Source: Zygnema cylindricum (Eukaryota; Streptophyta; Zygnematophyceae; Zygnematales; Zygnemataceae). From it: a stretch of 64,000 bases of DNA. This document shows positions 11,152 through 22,995 of the stretch, piece after piece. Below the pieces are notes generated by a model that saw nothing but the letters and a program-made list of their open reading frames with translations, did no database searches and was not told the DNA's origin. A program made the translations under genes and the position numbers. Numbering within the stretch: position 1 is the first letter of the stretch; each line of letters begins with the position of its first letter. The DNA is taken from positions 1 to 64,000 of the forward strand of contig JBBHKE010002159.1 in NCBI GenBank assembly GCA_037447655.1. The letters are read 5' to 3'.

Positions 11152-12657
11152 GATTTCCGCAATTGGATGACGATGAGTTCTTTGCTCTCGCAAAGGATCT
11201 CATTAAGGGACCTCAAGAAAACGGGTGGATTATGGACTCACGATGCTCTTCCAACATGTGCGGCAACCGTGCTTACTTCAAAACCCTCACTCCAATTCCC
11301 ACTCGCCGGATTTATTATGCCGATGACAGCGGCGTGGAGGCTACAGCAAAGGGAAACGTGGAGTTAGCTCATGACATCAATGGTCAGGTTGTAAAGATGA
11401 CCTTGCATGATGTTCTCTATATTCCAAAGTTTAAGAAGAATTTGTTTTCCACTTCGGTGGCTGAAATGAAAGGATTTGAAATTTTGCAAAAGAATGGGAA
11501 AAAGGTAGAAAGCAAAGATGGAAGAGTAGCCTTGGTAGGAACTAGAGGCCCAAACTTGTTGTACCGGATGGACTTGGCTAATAAAATTGACTTTGCATAC
11601 TCCAGTGTCCTTCCGGAAAATGTTTTGTGCATAAGAGGCTCGGTCATGTTCATCATGAGAGACTTGATAAAATGGTAAAACAAAATATGATAGATGGTGT
11701 TAATTTAGGCCAGAAAGACTCTCATGTATGTGATGGGTGTGCTTTAGGAAAGCTTCTTTAGTTACCCCTACCTCCGGCCGCGGATAACCGGGCTACAGAT
11801 TTGTTGCAAATTATTCATTCGGATATGTGGGGACCGTCAAAAGTCCCTTCCCTGAGTGGCAGCCGGTTTTTGGTCACTTTTACCAATGATTTCTCCCGGT
11901 ACAGCAAGGTTTACTTTATGAAAGAAAAAAATGAAGTGTTCACTCACTTCAAGCACTTCCAGGTTTGGGCGGAAAAGCTTAATGGGAAGCCTATCTTCTC
12001 TTTTCGGTCTGACAACGGAGGTGAATATATCGCTCATGCATTCTCGGACTATTTAAAAGATAACTGCATTTCTCGGAAATATACAGTTCCCTATACTCCG
12101 GAGCAAAACGGAGTATCGGAAAGACTCAACCGAACTTTAACGGAAAGTGCAAAATCTATGATGTTAGATAAAGGGATATATTTCAAGTTTTGGGGTGAGG
12201 CTTTCTCTTGTGCTTCGTATACAAAAAATAGAATAGCAATTAGAGCCGTGAAAGGAAAAACACCATATGAAGTGTGGACCGGAAGAAAGCCTAATGTTAG
12301 TCACTTCCGAGTTTTTGGGAGCAAATGTTTTATTTTGGATAATCTCCATATTTCTAAGCTTAGTCCGAAATCGCTTCCCGGAATTTTTATGGGATATGAT
12401 GATGAGTCCGTAGGCTACAGAGTATACAATACGGATAGAAAAACTCTTCAAGTTGCTAGAAACATTCAGGTTAAGGAAGAAAGTCAATCGGTTGATGTGT
12501 TTGGCATGACAGATTTAGAGAAAAATGCTAAAATTCAAGAATATGTTATTTTTGAGAGTGTTCATTTTACATCTTCCACCACCTCTTCCTCATCTATCAG
12601 TGGTGGAACATCTCCTATTCATACTCGAGACACTCCGGCTGCTCCACTTGTTGCATA
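11152..12657 (+). pseudogene. Copia B protease and integrase
   Basis: The protease region reads NGWIMDSRCSSNMCGN, where the catalytic D-S/T-G has Arg for Gly, so it is probably inactive. It is followed by MTLHDVLYIPKFKKNLFS. The HHCC finger is split by a frameshift near 11625 (CLHKRLGHVHH in the other frame) and a TAG occurs after ALGKLL. From 11801 the integrase core is open for over 300 codons, with Asp in IIHSDMWGPSKVPS, Asp in SFRSDNGGEYIAHAF, and Glu in PEQNGVSERLNRTL. The C-terminal GLPGIFMGYDDESVGYRVY-type block (here SLPGIFMGYDD) follows, and then a Ser/Thr-rich linker. Confidence 0.88.
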
Positions 12658-12722
12658 CTCATCCTCCACCACCTCCTCCTCCTCCTCCTCCTCCTCCTCC
12701 TCCTCCTCCTCCTCCTCCTCGG
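12658..12722 (+). repeat. (TCC)n microsatellite inside copia B pol
   Basis: Run of about 20 TCC triplets. In the integrase frame it encodes poly-Ser. In the next frame it encodes poly-Pro, and on the minus strand poly-Gly. It marks where the reading frame shifts from the integrase frame to the RT frame. Confidence 0.95.
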
Positions 12723-14428
12723 CGGCCACGTATGGATCCGACAATTCCAGCCTCAGATTTTCCAGGGGGAAGAAGGCAAAACACCAGGCTGCGAGGTGAA
12801 CCGGTGGAGCATGCTCTATTTTCTGCTAGCAAAATGGAACCAGCTACCATACAGGAGGCTTTTTCAGCTCCGGAAAATGATCAATGGATCTCCGCGGCGA
12901 ACGATGAAATGCAATTGATAATGGAGGCTCACACTTGGGAGCTTGTGGAACTTCCGCCGGATCGAAAGGCAATCGGTTGTAAGTGGGTCTTCAAAGTTAA
13001 GTTAAATCCGGATAATTCCATTAAAAGATACAAGGCTAGGCTTGTTGCAAAGGGTTATAGTCAGGAGGGAATTGACTATGAAGAGACTTTCTCTCCGGTT
13101 GTCCGGTTTCCAACTGTTAGAATTTAGTTGTCTCTAGCGGCCATTGAAGATATGGAATTACATCAAATGGATGTTTAAACCGCTTTCTTGCATAGAGACT
13201 TAGAAAAAGTGATTTATATGAAGCAGCCTGAAATATATGTAGAGACAGGAAAAGAAAGTCTAGTCTGTAAGTTGTTGAAATCCTTGTACGGCCTGAAGCA
13301 GGCTCCTCGTCAGTGGAATCTAAACTAGATGAGTTTCTAACCGGTCTTGGCTTTGTAAGGATTAGTTCAGATCACTTAGTCTATGTTATGGAAGGGGAAA
13401 ATTGGATTATTTACATTGCAGTATATTTAGATGATTTGTTGTTCCAAAGTAAGTCATTGAATGAGATTAATGAAATTAAAGGAGCCTTGAATTAAAGATT
13501 TGAGATGAAGGATTTAGGTGAGGTAAAGTATATTCTTGGAATTCAAGTAGAAAAGAATAGAGATAGGAGAATAATCTATCTAACGCAGCGGGAAGCGATA
13601 GAGAATGTGCTTGAAAGATTCGGCATGGCAGAGGCAAAGGGAAGTGCCACTCCCATCGAATTTAAGCAGAAAGTGGAAGGCATGGAGACCGATGGAGGAT
13701 TCATTTTTGACGACACTTTGGAGTTAGGGGAGGCAAATTTTATAGCCACCATTCCATACCGGCAGATTGACGGCAGCCTAATCTACTGCATGAATTGCAC
13801 GAGGCCGGACATTGCGCGAGCTGTTGGTGCCTTGAGCCGGAGTTTGCAAAATCCTAGGAAAACAGATTGGGAGGCAGCAAAGAGGGTTCTCCAGTACCTT
13901 GCAGGGATACGAAACCTTCGACTTGTTTCGGTGGAGACGAAGTTAAAATTCAGACTTAGAGCGATGCTAGTTAGGGAGACATGCCAAGCCGCCGTTCCAC
14001 CACCGGATTTATATTGAAGATTGAAAGTGGAACATGTTGCTGGAGGAGCAAGCCTCAAAAGGTAACGGCTCAGTCTACAATGGAGGTTGAATATATGGCA
14101 GACAGCTCAGCTATCAAAGAGTTATTGTGGGTAAAGTCTCACCTTCAAGAACTCTATTTTATGCAATCCAGACCTCAAATAGTGTGGTGTGATAACTAGG
14201 CTGCTATTGCAATTGCATCCAACCCAAGTCATCACGTAAAAAGCAAACACATTGATATCAAGTTGCATTTTGTGAGAGAGAATGTGATGAACAGAATTTT
14301 GAAACTCACTTATATGCCGGATGAGATGATGGTAGCCGATATGATGACTAAGGCTTTACCGGCACCTAAATTGAAGTTTTGTAAAGAGGAGTGTGGACTT
14401 AGTGGCTATGAGAGTCTAAAGGTTTAGG
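12723..14428 (+). pseudogene. Copia B reverse transcriptase-RNase H, broken
   Basis: RT starts with [18 protein letters not shown] and has [52 protein letters not shown] and the catalytic box AVYLDDLLF. Stops or shifts occur after FPTVRI, after HQMDV, at PRQWN and after GALN. The thumb/connection part is ATPIEFKQK...RPDIARAVGALSRSL. RNase H has MPSRRSTTGFILKIESG, MEVEYMADSSAIKELLW and IVWCDN (followed by a stop where Gln is usual). It ends LPAPKLKFC. A polypurine stretch (ggtttaggggag) precedes the 3' LTR. Confidence 0.88.
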
Positions 14429-14432
14429 GGAG

Positions 14433-15240
14433 TGTTGTTTTTGGAAACATTTAGTCCTCTCTATATCTCGTGTGTGAGAAAGAGATTTCGACTTTGTCGT
14501 TTTGTGTGCAGGCTGATTTATTGTAGAAAGGTTTTTAGTGTGGTATGTAAGTCCGAAGGGAGTACACGGGCTGAGTACACTCCAGGCACACGTGTCGGTA
14601 TGTGGGGAAGTTAAGATTGTGTGTTTCGAATGATGGAAAGTACAGTTCGTTTGGGGACCGAGTTTACACGTGGAGGTTCATCTTTGGCGATGAAAGAATG
14701 CGTGAAAGGCGGACGGAGTTCGCCGTCATTTTTGGAAGAAGAATATTGACTGCGCCGTTATTTCAGCGGGCGAACTTTGACCGCGTACTATTTCAATTTA
14801 GCGGTTGTTAGTTTTAGGTTTGTTGTAAATATTGTGTACGGTTGACGACAGGTTTTTGTTTGATTAGATTTAGTGTACCGGTGAACCAACAGTGTAGATC
14901 AGCTGCAGGTTAACTTGTATATATAGGACTTAGAATATTTTGGAGTTAGGAATTCTGTGTATGGAAAACTGCAAAGCAGTTTTTGGGTGTCTTTGAATAA
15001 CAAGATCATTGTGAACTTTGGGTAGAACCTTGTGAAATTCTGCATGTGATTTCTTTGGTGTATAATTTATATTGTGGCAATTTTGCAGACCTAGGGTGAG
15101 TTTGGTTTTCTTGGGGCTTCATTGTGAAGTTGGTCCTTTGTGGGTATTTCGTGAGAGTTTCCTCTTTATGTATTGATTAATATGGCAACTGCTTCTGCTT
15201 CTTCTTCTTCTTCCGGGGCACCAGTTGTTTCAAGACAACA
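14433..15240 (+). repeat. 3' LTR of copia B, with ATG leader
   Basis: Starts tgttgtttttggaaaca and ends caagacaaca. ATG 15182 encodes MATASASSSSSGAPVVSRQH and reads on into element A sequence (open to 15514), a chimeric frame created by insertion. Confidence 0.9.
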
Positions 15241-17095
15241 TAAACCACCTCATGCAGACCTAGATTTGGCACCAGCATTTACACATGCTCGTACACACGT
15301 GGAACAACCAATTACATATCCAATTTCGGCACCCGTAACAGCTCAAAATAGTACAACAAATTACAGGTTGCCGATGATTTCAGCCTCAAAATTTCCGAGG
15401 GGAAAGATGTCCAGCAGCCTTCTGCAAGCAAGCTCATATTTTGCTTTCTTTGCTGCCACAACGGGGCCTTTAACAATTCGGAGGCCTTCTCATCACCGGA
15501 GAGAAATCACTTGATTGTGGCGGTGAACGACGAAATGAAGTCCATCATGGATGAGCAGACATGGGAGCAGGTGGATCTTCCTCTGGGCAAGAAAGCCATC
15601 GGTAGCAAATGGGTGTTGAAAGCAAAGTTCAACATGGACAACACCATTGAAAGTTACGAGGCCAGACTTGTGGCCAAAAGTTAAAATCAGAAAGAAGGTA
15701 TTGATTTTGAGAAAACCTTCTCTTCGTTGTCTGATTTCCGAATGTCATAATCCAACTAGGTTTGGCTGCTATAGAAAACATGGAAGTCTATCAAATGGAC
15801 GTTAAGAGTGCCTTCCTGCATAGAGATTAGAGGAAACCATTTACATGAAACAACCAAAATGTATGAAGAGAAAGGTAAAGAGAACTTAGTCTTAAAACTG
15901 ATAAAATCTTTGTATGGATTGAAACAAAACCCCCAGACAGTGGAACCTAAAGCTGGATGAATTTCTTACTGAACTAGGATTTCAAAGAATTAGTTTAGAT
16001 CATTCGGTATATGTACTGCAAAGGGAGGATGGGATACTTTATATTGTTGTATATGTGGATGACTTGCTTCTAATAAGTAAGTCAATAGATGAGATAAACC
16101 GTATTAAAGCGGCTTTAAGGTCGAGATTTGAGATAAAGCACCTCGGTGAATCTAAGTATATCTTAGGTATACAAGTAAAGAGAGACACAAACATAAAACT
16201 TATTATGATAACCCAAAAAAAAACAATAAGTAATATGCTGGAGAAATTTGAAATGAAAGTTGCGAAAGGATCGGTAACTCTCATGGAATTTAGGCCGAAG
16301 CTTGATGGAAGTGAGTCAAACTCGGGCATAATGGGTAGTGAGAGCCTAGAGTCAGGGGAGGAAGAGTTTCTGGCTTCAAATGCGTATAGACAAGTAGTAG
16401 GAAGTCTCCTATACTTCATGAATTGTAATAGACTTGGCATTTCAGTAGCAGTGGGAGTCCTAAGTAGAAGTCTGTAGAACCCTAAGAGGGCATTCTGGGA
16501 AACTGCAAAAAGAGTTTTGAGATACCTTGCAGGCACTTAAGATCTTAAGCTGGTTCTCGGAGGAGGAGAAGTGAAAATAAAGACTTAGAGTGACGACAGC
16601 ATTGAGGATATGCCAAGCCAAAAATCTACAACCGGCATTGAGGATATGCCAAGCCAAAAATCTACAACCGGCTTCGTTCTAAAAATTGGAGATAGAACTT
16701 GCTGCAGGAGCAGTAAGCAGCAAAAGGTTAGAGCATAGTCTACAATGGAGTCAGAATACTTCGCGGCAACTTCTACACTCAAAAAACTCCTATGGGTTAA
16801 ATCCATTTTGTAAGAACTTGGATACATGCAGACAGAGCCACAGGTTATTTGGTGCGACAACCAGGGGGCCATTGCTATTGCTACCAACCCAAGTCATCAT
16901 TTGAAAAGCAAACACATGGATGTCAAACTTCACTTTGTAAGAAAAAATGTGTTTGCAAGAGTTGTAAAATTGTGTTATTTACCGGATGAGAAAATGGTAT
17001 CTAACATGCTAGCCTAACCCCTTCTTGCTCCTAAGTTACAGTTTTGTAGATAGGCTATTGGGCTCAATGAGTGACACAGTCTAAAGATTTACGAG
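15241..17095 (+). pseudogene. Copia A reverse transcriptase-RNase H, broken
   Basis: Continuation of element A beyond nested B. A Pro/Thr-rich linker (PPHADLDLAPAFTHART) leads to ISASKFPRGK and the RT start. Visible RT blocks include KAIGSKWVLKAKFNMDNTI, SLYGLKQ, VVYVDDLLLISKSIDEI (YVDD catalytic box) and HLGESKYILGIQVKRD. RNase H shows a 36-bp direct duplication (16601-16636 and 16637-16672) covering the MPSQKSTTG motif, then QVIWCDNQGAIAIATNPSHH and MDVKLHFVRKNVF. Many stops and shifts separate these pieces. It ends at a purine stretch (taaagatttacgagag) before the 3' LTR. Confidence 0.87.
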
Positions 17096-17097
17096 AG

Positions 17098-17901
17098 TGT
17101 TAAATTTGGAAATCTTTTGTTCATAAATAGTTTTGTGAGGAGGGATTGAGGACTTAGAAAATTTTGGGAATTGAAAACCTGTAATACTTAATGCTACAGT
17201 AACAAAAGGTTAAGAGAGTGTATTGTACGGCCAGTTGGACACACGTCGGCAGAAAAAGGGTGTTGCAGGTTTCATGTAGTAGCTTCCTTGACCGCTAACA
17301 CATGTCGGTCAATTAACAACCGGATTGATAAAATCGGACGGAAGGAATGCAAAATGTTTATTTGGGAAGTTGTATTACGGTCAGCCATAAGGTGTCGTTG
17401 TTGGACATCAAATTGACGAACGCGATTCATGAGCGACCACAAAAGACGAAACACACTTGTACGCAATCAGGTGTTTCGTACTACACGACGACAGTCAGCC
17501 GGATGCTACCGACCACTGCTGACTAAGCACCAAGAACATTTAATGTACGGTCTTCTATTTGTAAATACCTGAAAAGAAGGTTTTGTAGTTTAGCCAATTT
17601 AAAATAGTGTCGCACTATTCTGATTTAGAGAAATGGCAAAATTAGGTTTTGAAAGTACTCTTAGAATTGTAAAGTAAAGTTTTAGTAATTTGTCGTAGCA
17701 TATAACAGTATTGTAGTACAGTCACTTAAATTAGTGTGACCAGTAGATACTCTCTGTAAGTGTATAACTTAGGACTTAGACAAATTGTATTTATCCAAGT
17801 CTTGGGATATTGTAGGGTGCTTGATAGCTTCTGCGTTAGATATCCACTTCCACTACTACTGCTGATGGCTCTTCTCCTCCTACTCTGGTTGTAGAATAAC
17901 A
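17098..17901 (+). repeat. 3' LTR of copia A
   Basis: Starts TGTTAAATTTGGAAATC and ends GTAGAATAACA, next to minisatellite block 2. It retains the gag-leader region but its ATG has become ATA (near 17840). Compared with the 5' LTR it lacks about 185 bp. Confidence 0.85.
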
Positions 17902-19872
17902 AATACTAATGCCAATATCAATGTCAATGCCAATGTGAATGTCAATGTCAATGCCACTGTTAATGTTAATGCCAATGCCAATGCCAATATTAATGTCAAT
18001 CTCAATGCCACCGTTAATTTTAATGTTAATGCCAAAGTCAATGTCAATGTCAATGCCACTGTAAAACTTAATGCAGATGCCAAAGTCAATGTCAATGCCA
18101 ATACCAATGCCAATGTCTACGTCAATTTCAATGCCAATGTCAATGTCAATGTTAATGCCAATGTCAATGTTAATGTGAATGTGAATGCCAATATTAATGG
18201 CAATACCAATGCCAATGTGAATGTCAAGGTTATGATCAATGCCAATACCAAAGTTTATGTCAATATGAATGCTAAAGCCAATGCCAATGTAAATGTCAAA
18301 GTCAATACCAATGCCAATGCCATGTCAATGTCAATATCAATATCAATGTCAATGTCAATGTCAATGTTAATGTCAATGCCAATGTCAATATCTATGCCAA
18401 TGTCATTACCAATGTCAATGTCGATGTCAATGCTAATACTAATTCCAATTTCAATGTCAATGCCAATGTCAACGTCAATGAAAATTCTTATACCAATGTC
18501 AATTTCAATGTCAATATCAATGTCAATGTCAATTTCAATGTCAATGTCAATGCAAATGTCAATGTCAATGCCAATGCCGCTGTCAATATCATTGCCAATG
18601 AGAATGCCAAAGTCAATAACAATGTCAATGCCAATGTTAATATTAATGGGAATGTCAATGCCAATCCCAATGCAAATGTTAATGTCAATGCCAATGTCAA
18701 TATCAATGCTAATGACAATGTCAATGTAATTTTTTATGTTAATGCCAATTTCAATGTCAATACTAATGTCAATGTCAATGTTAATGCCAATGTTGATATC
18801 AATGCCAATGGATTAACAATGCCAATGTCAACTTCAATGCTAATACCAATGTCAATGTCAATGTCAATGTCAATGTCAATGTCGATATCAACGTTAATGC
18901 CAATATTTATGCCAATTTCAATGTCAATGCCAATGTCAATATCAATGCTTATGCCAATGACAATGTCAATGCCAATATTTATAACAATGTCAATGTCAAT
19001 GCCAATGTTATCGTTAATGCCAATGCCAATGTCAATGTCCATGCCAATACCAATGCCAATGTCAATGTCAATGTCAATGCCAATTCCAATGCCGATGGAA
19101 ATATTAATGCCAATGCCAAAGTCAATGTCAATGTCAATGTCGATGTCAATGTTAATGCCAATATTTATGCCAATGTTTATGTCAATGCCAATGCCAATGT
19201 CGATTTCAATGTCAATGCAAATGTTTATATTAATGCCAATGCCAATGTCGATGTCAATGTGAATGCCAATATTTATGCCAATGTCAATGTCAATGCCAAC
19301 GTCATTGTCAATGCTAATGCCAATGACAATGTCAATCTCAATGTCAATGCCAATGTTATCGTTAATGCCAATGCTAATGTCAATGTCAATGGCGATACCA
19401 ATGCGAATGTCAGTGTCAATGTCAATTCCAATATCGATGTTAATGCCAGTGCCTATACCAATGCCAATGTTAATGTCAATGACAATTTCAATATCAATGC
19501 CAATGTTAATGTGAATGTCAATATCATTGTGAATGTGAATGCCAATGTTAATGTCAAAGTCAATACCAATGCCAATGTCAATGTCAATGTAATTGTCAAT
19601 GCCAATACCAATGTCAATATCAATAACAATGCCAATGCCAATATGTCAATGCCAGTTTCAATATGAATGCCAATGGTAATGTCAATGTGAATGTGAATTT
19701 GAATGTGAATGCCAATGTCCATGTAAATGACAATACCAATCCCAATGTCAATGTCAATGCCAATTTCAATGGCGATGTCAATATTAATGTCAATGTCAAT
19801 GTGAATGCCAATGTCAATGTCAATGACAATATCAATGCGAAAGCTAATGCCGATACAAATGCCAATATCATT
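17902..19872 (+). repeat. AATGYY hexamer minisatellite, block 2
   Basis: Continuation of block 1 on the other side of element A, in the same orientation, about 1.97 kb. It produces the same false ORFs on both strands. The right edge joins copia B2 at a short shared caatg/catt stretch. Confidence 0.95.
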
Positions 19873-20394
19873 GTCACATTTATGTCACAAGCTAATTCCA
19901 TGCTTCTCTTTGCTGTAGCATCCACACCGCTGTCATCCGCATAATAAATCCGGCGAGTGGGAATTGGAGTGTGGGTTTTGAAGTAAGTCCGGTTGCCGCA
20001 AATGTGAGAAGAGCATCCGAAGTCTATAATTTATCGTTTTTTTGAGGACCCTTCATGAGATTTTTGCCAAGGGCAAAAAACTCACCATCATCCGATTGCG
20101 CAAATCTGACCACATCTTCATTTTCCTCTGGCCTTTCGTTTGCAGTCGTCTCATCGATTACAAAGAACGCCGCCTTTTTAACCAACAATTTGGATGTCGA
20201 CACTTTTGATGGTGAATCCTCTGACCGCACCTTCCATCTCGCAAAATAATATTTTGTTTCACACGCTTTTTTAATGCTGGACACAGCCCAAAAACAAAAC
20301 CTTGATCAAAGCTATAGACACACCTATCATATTGCCTATAATTTGGATTCAATGTAAAGTTTTTATTTCATAAAACTCTAGCCGGCTTAAAACT
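19873..20394 (-). pseudogene. Copia B2 gag-protease fragment
   Basis: In minus-strand order: NPNYRQYDRCVYSFDQGF..., a damaged zinc knuckle (CVYSFDQGFVFGLC, second Cys to Ser, His to Phe); the ARWKVRSEDSPSKVSTSKL region (B has GWKVLLEDSPSKMAASKL); the acidic ERPEENED; DGEFFALGKNLMKGPQKN; and then protease-proximal sequence to GVDATAKRSMELACDIN. It is a decayed fragment with frame changes. Confidence 0.8.
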
Positions 20395-21017
20395 CTAGAA
20401 GAATTTCACAAGGTTTTGCCCAAAGATCACAATGATTTATAAATCAAAGACACCCAAAAATTGTTTTGAAGTTTTGCATACAAGGAATTCCTAACTCCAA
20501 AAATATTCTAAGTCCTACATATACATGGAAACCTACAGCTGATCTACACCGTACCACAATAACCATGATGAACCGGTATACTTAACCTTAATCAAACAAA
20601 ACCGCGCCGTCATCCGTACACAATATTTACATCAACCTTAAAACCAACAGCCTCTAAAAAGAACTAGTGCGCGGTCAAAGTTGGTCCGCTGATGACGGCG
20701 CACTCAATATTTCACTTCCAATAATAACGGCACACTGCGTCCACCGTTCGCGTGTTCTTTCATCAACGGAGATGAACATCTACATGTAAATCTGGTTCTC
20801 AAATAAAACTGTAATTTGTCGTCCCGATCAACCATTTTTCACTTCTTCTTGAACCGACACGTGTACCTAGAGTGTACCGAATCTGTGTACTCGCTTTGGA
20901 GTTACATACCACACTAAAACCCGTCTATGACAATTCAACTTGTACATAAAATGACTAAGTTCGGAATCTCTTTCTCACACACGAGATATAGTGAGGACTA
21001 AAGGTTTCCAAAACAAT
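20395..21017 (-). repeat. Partial LTR of copia B2
   Basis: Reverse complement matches B LTRs, including ctgcaggt/agctgatctacaccg and the TATA/ggacttag block (20497-20520 on the plus strand as attctaagtcctacatata). It ends tttccaaaacaa at the minisatellite. Confidence 0.85.
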
Positions 21018-21164
21018 TGTATTGGCGTTGGCAATGGCATTAATATTGGCATTGACAATGACATTGACTTTGGCATTCGCATTGGCATTGACATTTACAT
21101 TAACATTGACATTGATATTGACATTGACACTGGCATTGGTATTGGCATTGACATTGACATTGTC
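21018..21164 (-). repeat. AATGYY minisatellite, block 3 (inverted)
   Basis: About 147 bp of attggcattgacattgac, the reverse complement of blocks 1 and 2. It lies beyond the LTR end of B2. Confidence 0.9.
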
Positions 21165-22995
21165 GTGCATAAGTGAGAAGCAAGGTGAACTATGCATCCT
21201 AACCCGCCAAGTCATGCTCACAACCATATACACAAACAAAAAATGAATGGAAAGGGAAAAATGTATATACATCGTGCAAATGAATATATGTGAATATGAC
21301 TTAAGGAAAAAAAAACAGTACTCCTTTGGAGTAAGATGGAGCCAATGAATTATACTAAGCCACGAGGTAGCCATTAAGCTCTCGGGTCTCTATCGTATTT
21401 TATACAAGAGTTATCTCAAATAGGCAGGAAAGCAAATAAACAATTTCAACCAAACAAAGAAAATTCCCAGAATCTGGCCAAATTGCACTTTCCCACTCCC
21501 ACCCGAAATAGAAGCAAAACAATCACAAACACTCCAAAACTTCCCTTTTCCCGTAGAAGGCTCCACCGGATCTAGATGAATCTCCACACGAACTTCACTC
21601 CACCACTTCCCAAAATATAACACAAGTTGGAGGAAAACCTTCCGGACTTGGCTTTGAGCCGTGTGGATTAAAGAGCGTGGGCAGAAATACAATAAGGATT
21701 AGTCTTAGTATATCTTGCCTCTACAGCTAGCTAGCAATAAGAGAGAAACGTGAGCAATCGGTGAGAGAGAGTAAGAGAGAAGCTCAGCCGCCCAGATCAA
21801 ATTTTAATCCAAAAGCTGAAATTCTCTAAGTATAAGAATTAGCCTAAGTAGGAGCTACGCTAGGCCTAAGCGAAACTAGCCTACGTCTAGATTAATTTAC
21901 ATGCATGAAACTAATTAAGATGTTGGCCAACAGGCAACCAACACCGTCCGCCGTACGCCCAACAAAACCCGCCGTCCGAGGGTAAACACCCTCCCTAGCT
22001 ACAAGTTCGAGCGAACCTAAATGGGTTCGTGACTTAATAAATAACAAATAACGTGTACCTTTTATCTGACACGCCAGATTTATTTCAAAGGACGTGATTA
22101 CGGTACGGTTGATTTGGATGACATGACATCGTTTCATTGAGTGACTCAGCATACAATTTTGTTAGATTGCCTGTACATGTAAATATTTGAAACAACAATG
22201 GTTTGTCTTTATGTGTATTAGTTGTTAGTGTAGATTTACTCATTCTCACTATATATAAAAGTATTCTAGTATACTAATATTAATAGAGGTAGCTGATAGT
22301 TAGTGTACGACTGGTATGCCTCCGTACAATCAGTAGTGAATCTGAGTGTATAAATTATAGGACTTAGTTTATTCTCATTATCACATTCAAGTTTATCAAA
22401 GCAATGGCCGACTGTTTTTTGCATCTTTGACCTATTAGTGTGATCACCCTGTTTCGTATTTTCATGTGAAAATTTTTGAAGTTTTTTTATGATATAGAAT
22501 CTACATGTGTGTGTAGTTTCATTCTATTATGTTATCTCTTTAAGATTCTGTGAGAAGTCTAAGTGGTTAGTTTGTGAAGTTGTTATCTCTTTAAGATTCT
22601 GTGAGAAGTCTAAGTGGCTGTTTTTATGAAACTCTGAGCTTATATCTTCTAGATTCCTTGATGGATTTTGCTGTAAATTTGGGATCTTAGAGTGTCTATA
22701 GTATACTGCCTATTTGTGCAGTTTGAGGGGATATTATTTATGGTGGATTAATCTGTGCTGTCTGAAACACAACTGTTTGAGGGGTAGTTTGTGGTGTTTC
22801 CGAGGGTAATCCATGGCTGAAATAGGCTATGGACAACACCTCTCCCCCTCCCTCTCACTCAGTGTCTCCCGTTGCCTCCTCATCTCCCACTCCCTCTCCC
22901 TCTTCCTCTCCCCTTCCATCTCCCCCCACTCACCGCCTCCTAGGGCCGACTTTTGCCAGCTGGATTCCGTTTTTTTTTTCAACCAACTAAATCAC
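21165..22995. other. Non-coding stretch with copia-LTR-like promoter relic
   Basis: No gene recognised. 22347-22366 (gtgtataaattataggactt) repeats the TATA plus ggacttag block of LTRs A-C, so a decayed LTR of the same lineage may lie around 22.1-22.7 kb; its ends are not clear. A 50-bp unit (gttatctctttaagattctg...) is tandemly duplicated at about 22528-22617. 22840-22940 is CT-rich. Confidence 0.4.

Larger units (their letters stand above)
9466..15240 (+). mobile_element. Ty1/copia retrotransposon B, nested in A
   Basis: Copia element of 5,775 bp with LTRs of 809 and 808 bp, both TGTTGT...ACAACA. The five bases on the left (TGAAC, 9461-9465) and right (TAAAC, 15241-15245) are a target duplication with one mutation. 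It lies in the same orientation as A, inside A's integrase-RT linker. The two LTRs look very similar, so B is younger than A. Its coding region has stops and frameshifts and is not autonomous. Confidence 0.92.
6043..17901 (+). mobile_element. Ty1/copia retrotransposon A (old, host of nested element B)
   Basis: Full-length but decayed copia element. The 5' LTR (TGTTGAATTTGG...) starts where minisatellite block 1 stops, and the 3' LTR ends ...GTAGAATAACA where block 2 starts, so A was inserted inside the array. The five flanking bases are AATGT on the left and AATAC on the right, an imperfect target duplication. Internal order is gag, CCHC knuckle, protease, integrase, [element B], RT, RNase H, 3' LTR, which is the copia order (IN before RT). 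All coding parts carry stops and shifts. Confidence 0.9.
19873..21017 (-). mobile_element. Copia B2, deleted and inverted relative of B
   Basis: Minus-strand fragment. 20395-21017 is most of a B-type LTR (its TGTTGT end points right). 19873-20394 is gag-protease sequence homologous to B 10868-11380. The part of the LTR with the gag start, the PBS and most of gag are deleted at the junction near 20394. Both ends abut minisatellite, and the array on the right is in the opposite orientation to that on the left. Confidence 0.85.

Noticed and set aside
17935-19944. Several 60-264 codon ORFs on both strands
   Set aside because: Same hexamer array; frames are open because of the repeat.
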